From contig NZ_CP076135.1 of NCBI RefSeq assembly GCF_018736105.1, forward strand, positions 3,594,001 to 3,658,000: DNA of 64,000 bases, given 5' to 3'. Positions 1-8,600 of the stretch are shown in pieces. The notes under the pieces are model-generated. The model was given only the letters and a program-made list of their open reading frames with translations. It searched no databases and was not told where the DNA came from. Position numbers and translations under genes: made by a program. Source of the DNA: Bradyrhizobium sediminis (GTDB lineage Bacteria; Pseudomonadota; Alphaproteobacteria; Rhizobiales; Xanthobacteraceae). How positions within the stretch are numbered: the stretch's first letter is position 1; every line of letters begins with the position of its first letter.

Positions 1-39
1 GCCGATGACAAGAATTCCCGCGGTGACGATCTCGCTCAT
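1..39 (-). CDS. CinA/MoaB-like molybdopterin-binding domain protein, 5' end only
   Basis: Only the first 13 codons lie in the window; the gene runs off the left edge. They read MSEIVTAGILVIG, preceded by a strong ribosome binding site (GGAGAGG a few bases before the ATG). This N-terminus matches what I know of the competence/damage-inducible protein A family, which opens with a TAGILVIGDEIL-type strand leading into the molybdopterin-binding fold. It is divergent from the ATP-grasp gene at 272. The family call rests on very few residues. Confidence 0.5.
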   Translation of the reverse strand, partial: MSEIVTAGILVIG

Positions 40-271
40 AACCTCTCCTCGCCCTCTATCCTGACTTTGCGCAAGCAACGCATTGAAGTCACGGGGTTTT
101 GCTGTCGAAATAAGCACCCGGCCGCCGTTTTTTCAGGCAATGCCGCGAGCACCCATACCAAATGCCGCGTGTGAATGCATATCGCGCTGGCCCGGCCCTT
201 GCTACCATCCCTTTCAGTCATGCACTGTCTCGCATGGTCTCTGGAATGACCTTGGAAAAGCGTCGGGTTAT

Positions 272-1690
272 ATGGCAGTTGCGTTCGATGAAATGAATGG
301 GCCCGGCGGCGACCTCCGCCCGGCCTACCGGGAGCTGGCTCGCTGGCTGAAGGAGACGCCGCCGGACGCGCTGGAATATCGGCGCCAGGAGGCGGAGTTG
401 CTGTTCCGCCGGATCGGCATCACCTTCGCCGTCTATGGCGACGCCGAGGCCCAGGAGCGGCTGATCCCCTTCGACGTGATCCCGCGGATCCTGTCGGGCA
501 AGGAATGGGCCATCCTCGAAAAGGGCCTGAAACAGCGGGTGCGCGCGCTCAACATGTTCCTGCGCGACATCTATCACGGCCGCGACATCCTGCGCGCCAA
601 CATCATTCCCGACGACCTGATCTTCCAGAATCCAGTGTTCCGGCCGGAAATGAACGGCCAGGACGTGCCGCACGACGTCTATGTGCACATCGCCGGCATC
701 GACATCGTCCGCGTCAATCCGGAAGAGTTCTTCGTGCTGGAGGACAATGCGCGCACGCCCTCCGGCGTTTCCTACATGCTGGAAAACCGCGAAATCATGA
801 TGCGGCTGTTTCCGGACCTGTTCGCCCGCCACCGTGTCGCACCGGTGGAAAAATATCCGGACGAATTGCTGTCGGCGCTGCGCTCGGTGGCGCCGCTCGG
901 CGCCTCGGCCGAGCCGACGGTGGCGCTGATGACGCCCGGCGTCTACAATTCCGCCTATTACGAGCATTCGTTTCTCGCCGACAAGCTCGGCATCGAGCTG
1001 GTCGAGGGCCGCGACCTCATCGTCAAGAACGACGAGGTGTTCATGCGCACCACCGAGGGCCTGAAACGGGTCGACGTGATCTACCGCCGCGTCGACGACG
1101 ACTTTCTCGATCCCCTCACCTTCCGCCCGGATTCGGCGCTCGGCGTACCCGGGCTGATGTCGGCCTATGCCGCCGGCAACATCACGCTCGCCAATGCTGT
1201 CGGCACCGGCATCGCCGACGACAAGGCGGTCTATTCCTACATGCCGGAGATCGTGAAGTTCTATCTCGGCGAGGAACCGATCCTGAAGAACGTGCCGACC
1301 TGGCGCTGCCGCGAGCCGAAGGATCTGTCCTATGTGCTCGACAACTTAAGCGAACTGGTGGTCAAGGAAGTGCACGGCTCCGGCGGCTACGGCATGCTGA
1401 TCGGGCCGGCCGCGACCAAGGCCACCATCGAGGCGTTCCGCGACAAACTCAAGCGCGAGCCCGAAGGTTTCATCGCCCAGCCGACGCTGGCGCTGTCGAC
1501 CTGCCCGACCTGCACCGAGTCCGGCCTCGCGCCGCGCCATGTCGACTTGCGGCCGTTCGTGCTGACCGGCAGCAACCACGTCACCATCGTGCCGGGCGGG
1601 CTGACGCGGGTAGCGCTGAAGGAAGGCTCGCTGGTGGTGAATTCCAGCCAGGGCGGCGGCACCAAGGACACGTGGATACTGGACGAGTAG
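272..1690 (+). CDS. Circularly permuted type-2 ATP-grasp protein (DUF404/DUF407)
   Basis: A 472-residue protein of the circularly permuted ATP-grasp family, predicted to form amide or peptide bonds at the cost of ATP; no substrate is proven for the family. Visible motifs are LEDNARTPSG near residues 156-165 (the conserved N/R-x-PSG element), the glycine-rich KEVHGSGGYG at about 365-374 (ATP-grasp loop) and HVDLRPF near 423. I chose the ATG at 272 because the frame stays open to 83 but those 63 extra residues look non-coding and the family starts near this point. It is followed after 29 bases by an alpha-E gene and then a transglutaminase: the canonical neighbours of the Anbu protease, which here lies 14.5 kb downstream. 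Length is normal for the family. Confidence 0.9.
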   Translation: MAVAFDEMNGPGGDLRPAYRELARWLKETPPDALEYRRQEAELLFRRIGITFAVYGDAEAQERLIPFDVIPRILSGKEWAILEKGLKQRVRALNMFLRDIYHGRDILRANIIPDDLIFQNPVFRPEMNGQDVPHDVYVHIAGIDIVRVNPEEFFVLEDNARTPSGVSYMLENREIMMRLFPDLFARHRVAPVEKYPDELLSALRSVAPLGASAEPTVALMTPGVYNSAYYEHSFLADKLGIELVEGRDLIVKNDEVFMRTTEGLKRVDVIYRRVDDDFLDPLTFRPDSALGVPGLMSAYAAGNITLANAVGTGIADDKAVYSYMPEIVKFYLGEEPILKNVPTWRCREPKDLSYVLDNLSELVVKEVHGSGGYGMLIGPAATKATIEAFRDKLKREPEGFIAQPTLALSTCPTCTESGLAPRHVDLRPFVLTGSNHVTIVPGGLTRVALKEGSLVVNSSQGGGTKDTWILDE

Positions 1691-1712
1691 GATTTGGATT
1701 CTGGACGAGTAG
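1674..1712. repeat. 17-bp direct repeat spanning the ATP-grasp stop codon
   Basis: GGATACTGGACGAGTAG (1674-1690) and GGATTCTGGACGAGTAG (1696-1712) differ at one base and sit 22 bp apart. The first copy contains the end of the ATP-grasp gene with its stop; the second repeats the stop just before the alpha-E start. It looks like a small local duplication of the 3' end of the coding sequence. Confidence 0.8.
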
Positions 1713-1719
1713 ATCAAGC

Positions 1720-2664
1720 ATGCTGTCGCGCACTGCCGAAAACCTGTACTGGCTGGCCCGCTATGTCGAACGCGCGGAATATCTCGCGCGCACCATCGAG
1801 GCGACGCTGCGTGTCACCGCGCTGCCGAACACCTATATCGGCAAGACCAACGAGTGGGACTCCGCGCTGCTGACCGCCGGCGTCAGCGCCAGTTTCTACG
1901 AACTCTACGACGAAGCCGACGAGCACAACGTCGTCGACTATCTTTCGTTTTCGCCGGCCAATCCCTCCTCGATCAAGAACTGCATCGAGAACGCCAGGCT
2001 GAATTCGCGCTCGGTGCGGACCGCGCTGACATCGGAGATGTGGGACACCATCAACTCGGCCTGGATCGACCTGCAGGAAGTCTGGGGCAAGGGCACCAAG
2101 ACCCGGGAGGAACTGACGAAATTCCTGCGCTTCGTGCAGGAAACCTCGCTGCGCTTCGACGGCTCGGCCTACCGCACCATGCTGCGCAACGACGCCTACT
2201 GGTTCTCGCGGCTCGGCCTGCACCTGGAGCGCGCCGACAACACCGCCCGCATCCTCGACGTCAAGTATCACGTGCTGTTGCCCGAGGAGGAGCATGTCGG
2301 CGGCCCGCTCGATTACTACCAGTGGACCTCGATCCTGCGCTCGGTCTCGGCGCTGACCGCCTATCACTGGGTCTATCGCGAGACGCTGAAACCGTGGCTG
2401 ATCGCCGACCTCTTGATCCTCAACGACTCGCTGCCGCGCTCACTGGCGAGCTGCTACGGCAACCTGGTGCGCAACCTCGACCAGATCGGCGTCGCCTATG
2501 GCCGCCAGGGCGCCGCCCAGCGCCATGCCCGCGGCGTGCGCAACCGGCTGGAACACAGCCACATGGACGACATCTTCCAGCACGGCGTGCACGAGTTCAT
2601 CCAGGAATTCCTTGCGGATAATTCGAGGCTCGGCGAAATCATCACCAAGCAGTATCTGATCTGA
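1720..2664 (+). CDS. Alpha-E domain protein (DUF403)
   Basis: A 314-residue all-helical protein of the alpha-E family, starting MLSRTAENLYWLARYVERAE, the hallmark N-terminus. The second family signature, a helix with YWFSRLGLHLERADNTAR, is in the middle of the protein. Members are almost always encoded next to a circularly permuted ATP-grasp protein, as here, and are thought to act with it in making a peptide-like product or tag; the biochemical role is unknown. The start ATG is 29 bases after the ATP-grasp stop. The frame is open far upstream only because it runs antiparallel-like through the ATP-grasp gene in another phase; those residues are Arg-rich nonsense and were excluded. Confidence 0.92.
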   Translation: MLSRTAENLYWLARYVERAEYLARTIEATLRVTALPNTYIGKTNEWDSALLTAGVSASFYELYDEADEHNVVDYLSFSPANPSSIKNCIENARLNSRSVRTALTSEMWDTINSAWIDLQEVWGKGTKTREELTKFLRFVQETSLRFDGSAYRTMLRNDAYWFSRLGLHLERADNTARILDVKYHVLLPEEEHVGGPLDYYQWTSILRSVSALTAYHWVYRETLKPWLIADLLILNDSLPRSLASCYGNLVRNLDQIGVAYGRQGAAQRHARGVRNRLEHSHMDDIFQHGVHEFIQEFLADNSRLGEIITKQYLI

Positions 2665-2674
2665 GAAGGATACC

Positions 2675-2769
2675 GTCATGGCCGGGCTTGTCCCGGCCAT
2701 CCACGTCTCGATTGAGAAGTGATAAGAGATAGGAAGGACGTGGATGCCCGGCACAAGGCCGGGCATGAC
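2675..2769. repeat. Palindromic intergenic repeat, family C
   Basis: Two hairpin modules facing each other: GTCATGGCCGGGCTTGTCCC on the left and a near-complementary ATGCCCGGCACAAGGCCGGG on the right, joined by a short spacer with CCACGTCT/ACGTGGAT arms. A second copy of this family is at 31524-31612. It lies inside the presumed operon, between the alpha-E and transglutaminase genes, and could affect mRNA processing. Confidence 0.85.
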
Positions 2770-2814
2770 GATCCCCCGAACACCTCGCCCGAACTCAAGC
2801 TCTACTGGTCCGTC

Positions 2815-3639
2815 ATGCGCCTGCGAATTGCCCATTCCACCCTCTATCGCTATGAGCCTCCGGCCACCGGGGTAATCCAGATCCTGCGCATGACGCCGGG
2901 CAGCCATGACGGGCAATATGTCGCCGAATGGCAGATCGACGTCTCCACCGATTCACGGCTCCAGGTGCATCAGGACGCCTTCGGCAACGTCACGCATGTG
3001 CTGACCGAGGGGCCGATCGCCGAACTCACCATCAATGTCGAAGGCCTGATCGAGACCCACGACACCGGCGGCGTGCTCCGCGGCACCGACGAGCGGTTTC
3101 CGCCGAGCCTGTTCCTGCGCTCGACCTCGCTGACCGAGGTCAATCCGGCGATGGCAGCGTTTGCGCGCGAATTGCGCTCGGAGTCCGAAGCCGACGTGCT
3201 CGGCTTCCTGCATGCGCTGATGATGCAGATCAACGAGCACATGACCTTCGACGAGGACCCCACCAACAGCGGCACCTCGGCGGCGGAAGCCTTCGCGCTG
3301 AAGCGCGGGGTGTGCCAGGACTACGCGCATGTCTTCATCGCCTGCGCGCGCACCGGCGGCGTGCCGGCGCGCTTCGTCGCCGGACATTTCCTGCGTTCCG
3401 ACGGCATGGTCCATCAGCAGGCCGGCCACGCCTGGGCCGAGGCCTTCGTGCCGGATCTCGGCTGGGTCGGGTTCGATCCGGCCAACGCCATCTGCACCAC
3501 CGACGCCCACGCCCGCGTCGCCATTGGGCTGGATTATCTCGGCGCCGCACCGGTGCGCGGCACCCGCTACGGCGGCGGCATGGAAACCCTGTCGGTGGCG
3601 GTCAGGGTCGAACAGGCCGGGCGGCAGAGCCAGTCGTAA
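2815..3639 (+). CDS. Transglutaminase-like cysteine peptidase family protein
   Basis: A 274-residue protein with an N-terminal bacterial transglutaminase-associated beta domain (about 1-85) and a C-terminal papain-like transglutaminase core. The catalytic triad is visible: Cys167 in RGVCQDYAHVF, His205 in GHAWAEAF and Asp221 in GFDPANA. Bacterial members next to ATP-grasp and alpha-E genes are thought to act as peptidases or amide-forming enzymes on the peptide that the ATP-grasp makes. The start ATG at 2815 (MRLRIAHSTLYRYE) matches the family N-terminus; the open frame upstream runs through the palindromic repeat. This gene ends the three-gene cluster. Confidence 0.92.
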   Translation: MRLRIAHSTLYRYEPPATGVIQILRMTPGSHDGQYVAEWQIDVSTDSRLQVHQDAFGNVTHVLTEGPIAELTINVEGLIETHDTGGVLRGTDERFPPSLFLRSTSLTEVNPAMAAFARELRSESEADVLGFLHALMMQINEHMTFDEDPTNSGTSAAEAFALKRGVCQDYAHVFIACARTGGVPARFVAGHFLRSDGMVHQQAGHAWAEAFVPDLGWVGFDPANAICTTDAHARVAIGLDYLGAAPVRGTRYGGGMETLSVAVRVEQAGRQSQS

Positions 3640-3788
3640 TTTTCCTGATTTGCCGCCCCGCGCGATGGCACGGCGGCGGGCGTGCAGCTTTTCGTCACCT
3701 GGCATGACGTCCGGCCTTCTCGTGTCGGACGAACGACGCTTGGCGCTTGACATCCGTCAGCCCTGCCTCTGTGATGGGCGACAACAAA

Positions 3789-3834
3789 AACCAAGAAACG
3801 CAATGCACAATAACTAAGAAGCGCAATGCACAAT
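3789..3834 (+). repeat. 23-bp tandem duplication upstream of a LIV binding-protein gene
   Basis: Two adjacent 23-bp units (3789-3811 and 3812-3834), 21 of 23 bases identical, each ending GCAATGCACAAT. They finish 20 bases before the start codon at 3854, just before the ribosome binding site, so they lie in the leader or promoter. They could be duplicated operator half-sites, but no regulator can be assigned from the sequence. Confidence 0.75.
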
Positions 3835-3853
3835 TTTCCAGGGGAGGATTTCG

Positions 3854-5164
3854 ATGCCGGTGCGTAAAGCTGCTCGTGTGTTTGGTGGGTTGATTGCCGC
3901 GGTCGCGGCGCTGGGGATGGTGGCTTCCGCCGACGCCCAGGAAAAGAAAATCAAGATCGGCGTGATTTACGACCTGACCGGCCCGCTCGCGGGCGGCGGT
4001 TCGGAGCTGCAATATACCGGCGCCAAGATCATGCTCGACTCCTATGCCAAGAAGGAGGTCGAAGGCTACAAGATCGAGGCGGTCTACGCCGACGCCCAGA
4101 GCAAGCCCGATGTCGCCATCAACGAGGCGGTCCGGCTGATCGAGCAGGAAAAGGTCGACATGCTGCTCGGCTTCTTCTCGTCGGCGCAGTGCGTGCCGGT
4201 GGCCGCCCGCGTCGAGCAGCTCAAGAAATTCATGTGGATCACCACCTGCATTTCCTCGGCGGTGCTCGAGAACAAGAATTTCAAATACATCTTCCGCCCA
4301 CAGGCGAGCGGCGATCAGTTCGGCATGATCGCGATGGACTTCATCGAGAAGAATTCCAAGGCCAAGTTCGGCAAGGAGCCGAAGGACCTGCGCGTCGCCA
4401 TCATCCACGAGGATGGCGCCTACGGCGTTGATGTGGCCAAGGGCAATGTGGCGGGCGCCAAGAAGGCCGGCTTCAACGTCGTCATGAAGGAAGGCTATTC
4501 GGCGACCGCGCCCGATCTCTCCGCGCTCGTCACCAAGCTCAAGCGTGCCCGGCCCGACGTGATCTTCCACACCGGCTACAATCCCGACATCACGCTGCTG
4601 CTGCGCCAGGCGCGCGAACAGGGCCTGAAATTCGGCGCCCTGGTCGGCCATGGCGCAGGCTACGGCGTTTATGAGAAGCTGAAGGAAGGCCTCGGCGGCG
4701 ACGTCAACCACTTCTTCAACGTCGATCCGATCTCGATCTGGCTCGCCAACCAGAAGACCATGGACCCCAAGCTGCCGCCGGTCATCAAGATGGTCGGTGA
4801 GGAGTTCGACAAGGCAAAGCCGGGCATTGCCATCCGCTCGGCGCATGTCGGCATGGCCGCGTCGAACACTTACGTCTTCCTGACCGAAGTGTTGCCGCGC
4901 GCCATCAAGAAATACGGCGGCGTCGATCCCGAAGCGCTGCGCAAGGCGTCGCTGGAAGTCGACATTCCCGAAGGCGGCACCATGCTCGGCTTCGGCGTCA
5001 AGTTCCACGGCGAAGGAACGCCGATGGCCGGGCAGAACGAGCGCTCGTTCCCGGTGGTCATCCAGTATGTCGACGACAAATCTTATGTGGTGTGGCCGAA
5101 GAGCCAGGCACAGCGCGAGGCCGTGCTGCCGCTACCGGCGGGCACGACCTACAGCGACAAATAG
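3854..5164 (+). CDS. LIV-type ABC transporter substrate-binding protein
   Basis: A 436-residue periplasmic binding protein of the type I LivK/AmiC family. It has a clear Sec signal peptide (positively charged MPVRKAAR, hydrophobic core, cleavage near ASADAQ at about residue 28) followed by KIGVIYDLTGPLAGGG, the first strand of the family fold. The start is set by a strong GGGGAGG site 6 bases upstream. It is the first gene of a five-gene transporter (binding protein, two ATPases, two permeases). The ligand cannot be read from sequence: members bind branched-chain amino acids, amides, urea or aromatic acids. Confidence 0.9.
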   Translation: MPVRKAARVFGGLIAAVAALGMVASADAQEKKIKIGVIYDLTGPLAGGGSELQYTGAKIMLDSYAKKEVEGYKIEAVYADAQSKPDVAINEAVRLIEQEKVDMLLGFFSSAQCVPVAARVEQLKKFMWITTCISSAVLENKNFKYIFRPQASGDQFGMIAMDFIEKNSKAKFGKEPKDLRVAIIHEDGAYGVDVAKGNVAGAKKAGFNVVMKEGYSATAPDLSALVTKLKRARPDVIFHTGYNPDITLLLRQAREQGLKFGALVGHGAGYGVYEKLKEGLGGDVNHFFNVDPISIWLANQKTMDPKLPPVIKMVGEEFDKAKPGIAIRSAHVGMAASNTYVFLTEVLPRAIKKYGGVDPEALRKASLEVDIPEGGTMLGFGVKFHGEGTPMAGQNERSFPVVIQYVDDKSYVVWPKSQAQREAVLPLPAGTTYSDK

Positions 5165-5175
5165 GCGATCCCTGC

Positions 5176-5209
5176 AGCCTCGGTTCTGATCGAATTCGGA
5201 ACCGAGGCT
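5176..5209 (+). terminator. Stem-loop between binding-protein and ATPase genes
   Basis: AGCCTCGGTTC and GAACCGAGGCT form an 11-bp perfect stem with a 12-base loop. There is no strong U-run, so it is more likely a partial terminator or an RNA-stabilising 3' structure, the usual way a binding-protein mRNA is kept in excess over the rest of its transporter operon. Confidence 0.6.
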
Positions 5210-5257
5210 CCAGTCTCTTGTCTTGACGCGTGTTCCTGACGCACCAAAGGGATCGTC

Positions 5258-6013
5258 GTGCTGGAAGTCCAGGGCTTGGTAAAGCGGTTCGGCGGCTTCA
5301 CGGCCGTCAACCAGGTATCGTTCAAGGTCGATGAGGGCGAGATTCTCGGCCTGATCGGTCCTAACGGCTCGGGCAAGAGCACGATCTTCAACATGCTCTC
5401 CGGCACGTTCCAGCCGTCAGCGGGCTCGATCAAATTCGACGGCGCCGAAATCTCCGGTCTCGCGCCGCACCGGATCATCAATCGCGGCATCGGCCGGACC
5501 TTCCAGATCCCGCGGCCGTTCCACCGCCTGACGATGTTCGAGAACGTGGCGCTGGCCGGCTATTTCGGCCAGGGCAAGCACAGCCGCGTCAAGGCCGAGG
5601 AAGCCGCCGAGCGCGCGCTCGGCATGGTCGGGCTGCCGATCGACCGCGCCGCTGCGGTCGACGGGCTCGGCGCCGCCGGGCTGAAGAAACTCGAGCTTGC
5701 CAAGGCGCTCGCGACCGGCCCGAAACTGCTGTTGGCCGACGAAAGCCTGGGCGGGCTCGACGAGACCGAGATGGACCAGGCCGCCGACATGCTGCGCAAG
5801 ATCCGCGACGAACTCGGTATCACCATCATCTGGGTCGAGCACATCATGGGCGTGCTGATGCGCGTGGTCGACCGCGTCATGGTGCTGGATCACGGCGAGA
5901 AGATCTCGGAAGGGCTGCCGAGCGAGGTGTCGAACGATCCGCGGGTGGTCGAGGTCTATCTCGGCACCGATGCCGATGCGACGCAGGCCGCAGCCGCCGA
6001 AGCGCGTCGGTAA
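5258..6013 (+). CDS. LIV-type ABC transporter ATP-binding protein (LivG-like) with degenerate signature
   Basis: A 251-residue cytoplasmic ATPase of the LivG type, starting at GTG 5258. Walker A is GPNGSGKS (about 34-41) and the LivG-type RTFQIPRPF Q-loop follows. Two elements are unusual. The ABC signature, normally LSGGQ or LPYGQ, reads LGAAGLKKLELAKAL (137-151), and Walker B reads LLLADESLGGLD where LLLLDEP is usual. The catalytic Glu after the Walker B Asp is kept. With its partner LivF-like ATPase, which has canonical motifs, it would form an asymmetric pair with one degenerate site. It follows the binding-protein gene after a 93-bp gap with a stem-loop. Confidence 0.88.
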   Translation: MLEVQGLVKRFGGFTAVNQVSFKVDEGEILGLIGPNGSGKSTIFNMLSGTFQPSAGSIKFDGAEISGLAPHRIINRGIGRTFQIPRPFHRLTMFENVALAGYFGQGKHSRVKAEEAAERALGMVGLPIDRAAAVDGLGAAGLKKLELAKALATGPKLLLADESLGGLDETEMDQAADMLRKIRDELGITIIWVEHIMGVLMRVVDRVMVLDHGEKISEGLPSEVSNDPRVVEVYLGTDADATQAAAAEARR

Positions 6014-6025
6014 GGGGTAGCGCGC

Positions 6026-6730
6026 ATGCTGGAACTGAAATCGGTCAATGCGGGTTACGGCACCTTCCAGGCGCTGTTCGGCGTCAGTCTCGACGTCAGG
6101 GCGGGCGAAGCGGTCGGCGTGATCGGTCCCAACGGCGCCGGCAAGACCACCCTGATGCGGGTGATCTCCGGCCTGATCCGGCCCCGCGCCGGCACCATCA
6201 CCATGGAAGGCGCCGACGTCCTGAAAACGCCGGAGCATCGCATCGTCAGCCTCGGCATCGCCCATGTGCCGGAAAATCGCCGGCTGTTTCCCCGCCTCAC
6301 GGTGGAGGACAATCTCAAGATGGGCGCCTTCATGCCGGAAGCCCGGGCGCGCTATGCCGAGCGGCTGGACTTCGTGTTCGACCTGTTTCCGCGCATGAAG
6401 GAACGCCGCCACCAGATGGCCGGCACCATGTCCGGCGGCGAGCAGCAGATGTGCGCGATCGGCCGCGCGCTGATGTCGGACCCGAAATTGCTGCTGCTCG
6501 ACGAGCCCTCGGCAGGCCTCGCGCCGGTCGTCGTTCAGCAGGTGTTCGAACTGGTGAAACGCATCCGCGCCGGAGGCCTCACCGTGCTGATCGTCGAACA
6601 GAACGTGCAGCAGGTGCTGAAGGTGGTCGATCGCGCCTACCTGCTGGAGGCGGGCTCGATCCGCGCCTCCGGCACATCGGGCGAGATGCTCGCCGACGAC
6701 ACCATCCGCCAAGCCTATCTCGGAGTGTAG
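6026..6730 (+). CDS. LIV-type ABC transporter ATP-binding protein (LivF-like)
   Basis: A 234-residue ATPase with canonical motifs: Walker A GPNGAGKT at about 32-39, signature MSGGEQQM and Walker B LLLLDEPSAGLAP. The short length, the early VPENRRLFPRLTVEDNL segment and the C-terminal VLIVEQNVQQVL identify the LivF rather than LivG subtype. It lies 12 bases after the LivG-like gene and 8 bases before the permease gene, so the operon is tightly packed. Confidence 0.93.
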   Translation: MLELKSVNAGYGTFQALFGVSLDVRAGEAVGVIGPNGAGKTTLMRVISGLIRPRAGTITMEGADVLKTPEHRIVSLGIAHVPENRRLFPRLTVEDNLKMGAFMPEARARYAERLDFVFDLFPRMKERRHQMAGTMSGGEQQMCAIGRALMSDPKLLLLDEPSAGLAPVVVQQVFELVKRIRAGGLTVLIVEQNVQQVLKVVDRAYLLEAGSIRASGTSGEMLADDTIRQAYLGV

Positions 6731-6738
6731 GTAACACG

Positions 6739-7611
6739 ATGACGGACATTTTCGATATCTACCTGCTCGAGGCCATGGTGAACGGCATCCTGCTCGGCGG
6801 CGTGCTGGCGCTGCTGGCGCTGGGGTTGAACCTGATCTTCGGCGTCATCGACGTGACCTGGATCTGCTACGCCGAACTGGTCATGATCGGCATGTACGGC
6901 ATGTATTACCTGGTCCAGGTCTTCGGGCTGCCCTATTACGTTGCCGCACCCTTCACCATCCTGCTGGTGGCGGGACTTGGGGCGCTGCTGCACTGGCTCG
7001 TGATCGCTCCCCTGCTCTCGGCGCCGCCGATCAACCAGTTGCTCGCCACAGGCGGCGTGCTGTTCGTGCTGCAGAGCTTCGCCACCGTCGCGTTCGGCAT
7101 CGACTTCCGCAACCTCGGCATCCGGATGCCGGTGCTGAAATTCGCCGAGATGCATTTCAGCTATTCGCGCCTGCTCGCATTCGCCGCCGCGCTGATCGGC
7201 ATGCTGCTGGTCTATTTCTTCATGAAGCGGACCTATATCGGCACCGCGATCCGCGCCATCTCGCAGGATCGCCAGATCATGGCGCTGATGGGCGTCGATA
7301 CCAAACGGATCTACCTCATCACCTCGGCGCTCGGCGGCGCGCTCGCCGGCCTCGCCTCCTGCCTGCTGGTGCTGCAATACGACATCCACCCCTTCGTCGG
7401 CCTGTCGTTCGGACCGATCACCTTCCTGATCTGCGTGCTGGGCGGGCTCGGCAATTTCGTAGGCGGCTTCGTCGCGGCGTTCGTGTTTGCCGAGATCATC
7501 TCGCTCGGCGGCCTGTTCTCCGATCTGGAGTGGGGCTACGTGCTGGCCTTCGCCTTCTTCATCGTCATGATGTTCATCAGGCCCGCCGGGCTGCTGGCGA
7601 GGCGCTCGTGA
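6739..7611 (+). CDS. LIV-type ABC transporter permease (LivH-like)
   Basis: A 290-residue inner-membrane permease of the branched-chain amino acid family with about eight hydrophobic segments. Family landmarks are GILLGGVLALLALGLNLIFG at the N-terminus and GGLGNFVGGFVAAFVFA near the C-terminus. The ATG at 6739 fits the LivH N-terminus; the frame is open 96 codons further upstream, but that stretch is the shadow of the LivF gene. It pairs with the LivM-like permease that follows with essentially no gap. Confidence 0.92.
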   Translation: MTDIFDIYLLEAMVNGILLGGVLALLALGLNLIFGVIDVTWICYAELVMIGMYGMYYLVQVFGLPYYVAAPFTILLVAGLGALLHWLVIAPLLSAPPINQLLATGGVLFVLQSFATVAFGIDFRNLGIRMPVLKFAEMHFSYSRLLAFAAALIGMLLVYFFMKRTYIGTAIRAISQDRQIMALMGVDTKRIYLITSALGGALAGLASCLLVLQYDIHPFVGLSFGPITFLICVLGGLGNFVGGFVAAFVFAEIISLGGLFSDLEWGYVLAFAFFIVMMFIRPAGLLARRS

Positions 7612-7613
7612 CC

Positions 7614-8573
7614 ATGCGTCAGTCCCTGCCCTGGATCGCCGGCGCAGCGCTGATCGCGCTGCCCTTCGTTTATCGCGATCCCTACCATCTCCACATCCTG
7701 ATCCTGATCCTGATCTGGTCGTTCGCCTATACGTCATGGTCGATGATGGGCCGCTTCGGGCTGGTGTCGCTGGGCCATGGCGGGTTCATGGGCGTCGGCG
7801 CCTATGTGACGGCGCTGTTGTGGAACCACATGGGGCTGTCGCCGTGGCTCGGCATTCCCATCGCGATGCTCGCCGCCGCCGTGCTGGCCGTCATCGTGGC
7901 CTATCCCTGTTTCCGCTTCCGCATCACCGGCCATTATTTCGTGCTGGTGACGCTGGCGCTGTCCGGCATCGTGCTGCAGGTGATCACCGCGACGCGCGAC
8001 TATACCGGCGGCTCGCTCGGTTACACGCCCGACCGCACCAAGGGCAACCATCTCTGGGCGCTGCAGTTCGACGACAAGCTGACCTGGTACCTGATCGCGC
8101 TCGGAGTCTGGGCGGTGGGGCTCCTGATCTGGAACTGGGTCGACCGCAGCATGGACCGCTATGCGCTGGAGGCGATCTCCGAGGATGAAGACGCCGCGGC
8201 TGCTGCCGGCGTCAACGTGACCTGGGAAAAGCTCAAGATCACGATCATCTCGGCGCTGATGACCTCGCTGTCCGGCGCGCTCTACTGCCAATACCAGATG
8301 TTCATCTCGCCCGACACGGTGAGCGGCATCTCGGTGTCGCTGCAGATGGTGTTCGCCGTCATCGTCGGCGGCCTCTATGTTTCGCTCGGGCCGACGGTCG
8401 GCGCCGTCATCACCATCCTGCTCGCGGAAATCCTGCGCATCGGTTTCGGCACCAAGGCGGTCGGCTGGGACAACCTCGTCTACGGCGTGCTGCTGGTGGT
8501 CTTCATCATCTTCCTGCCCAAGGGCATCCTGGGCAGCATCATCGACAGGGTGAAGACGCTGCGGAAGGCGTAG
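7614..8573 (+). CDS. LIV-type ABC transporter permease (LivM-like)
   Basis: A 319-residue membrane permease with the LivM landmarks GRFGLVSLGHGGFMGVGAY and EDEDAAAAAGVNVTWEKLKI (the EAA-like cytoplasmic loop). The ATG at 7614 is used; a GTG at 7608 overlapping the previous stop is an equal alternative and adds two residues. It lacks the roughly 100-residue N-terminal extension seen in the second LivM of this window (55803-57137). It is the last gene of the operon and converges on the VOC gene, with a palindromic repeat between. Confidence 0.92.
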   Translation: MRQSLPWIAGAALIALPFVYRDPYHLHILILILIWSFAYTSWSMMGRFGLVSLGHGGFMGVGAYVTALLWNHMGLSPWLGIPIAMLAAAVLAVIVAYPCFRFRITGHYFVLVTLALSGIVLQVITATRDYTGGSLGYTPDRTKGNHLWALQFDDKLTWYLIALGVWAVGLLIWNWVDRSMDRYALEAISEDEDAAAAAGVNVTWEKLKITIISALMTSLSGALYCQYQMFISPDTVSGISVSLQMVFAVIVGGLYVSLGPTVGAVITILLAEILRIGFGTKAVGWDNLVYGVLLVVFIIFLPKGILGSIIDRVKTLRKA

Positions 8574-8600
8574 CGCGGGTTCCTTCCAGTTCGGTGGCTG

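Noticed and set aside
505..1719. 405-codon in-frame extension upstream of the alpha-E gene
   Set aside because: It overlaps the ATP-grasp gene in another phase, is Arg-rich and has no family similarity; the alpha-E N-terminus at 1720 is clear.
5417..6712. 431-residue minus-strand frame over livG/livF
   Set aside because: Antisense shadow rich in His, Asp and Arg; both plus-strand ATPases are certain.
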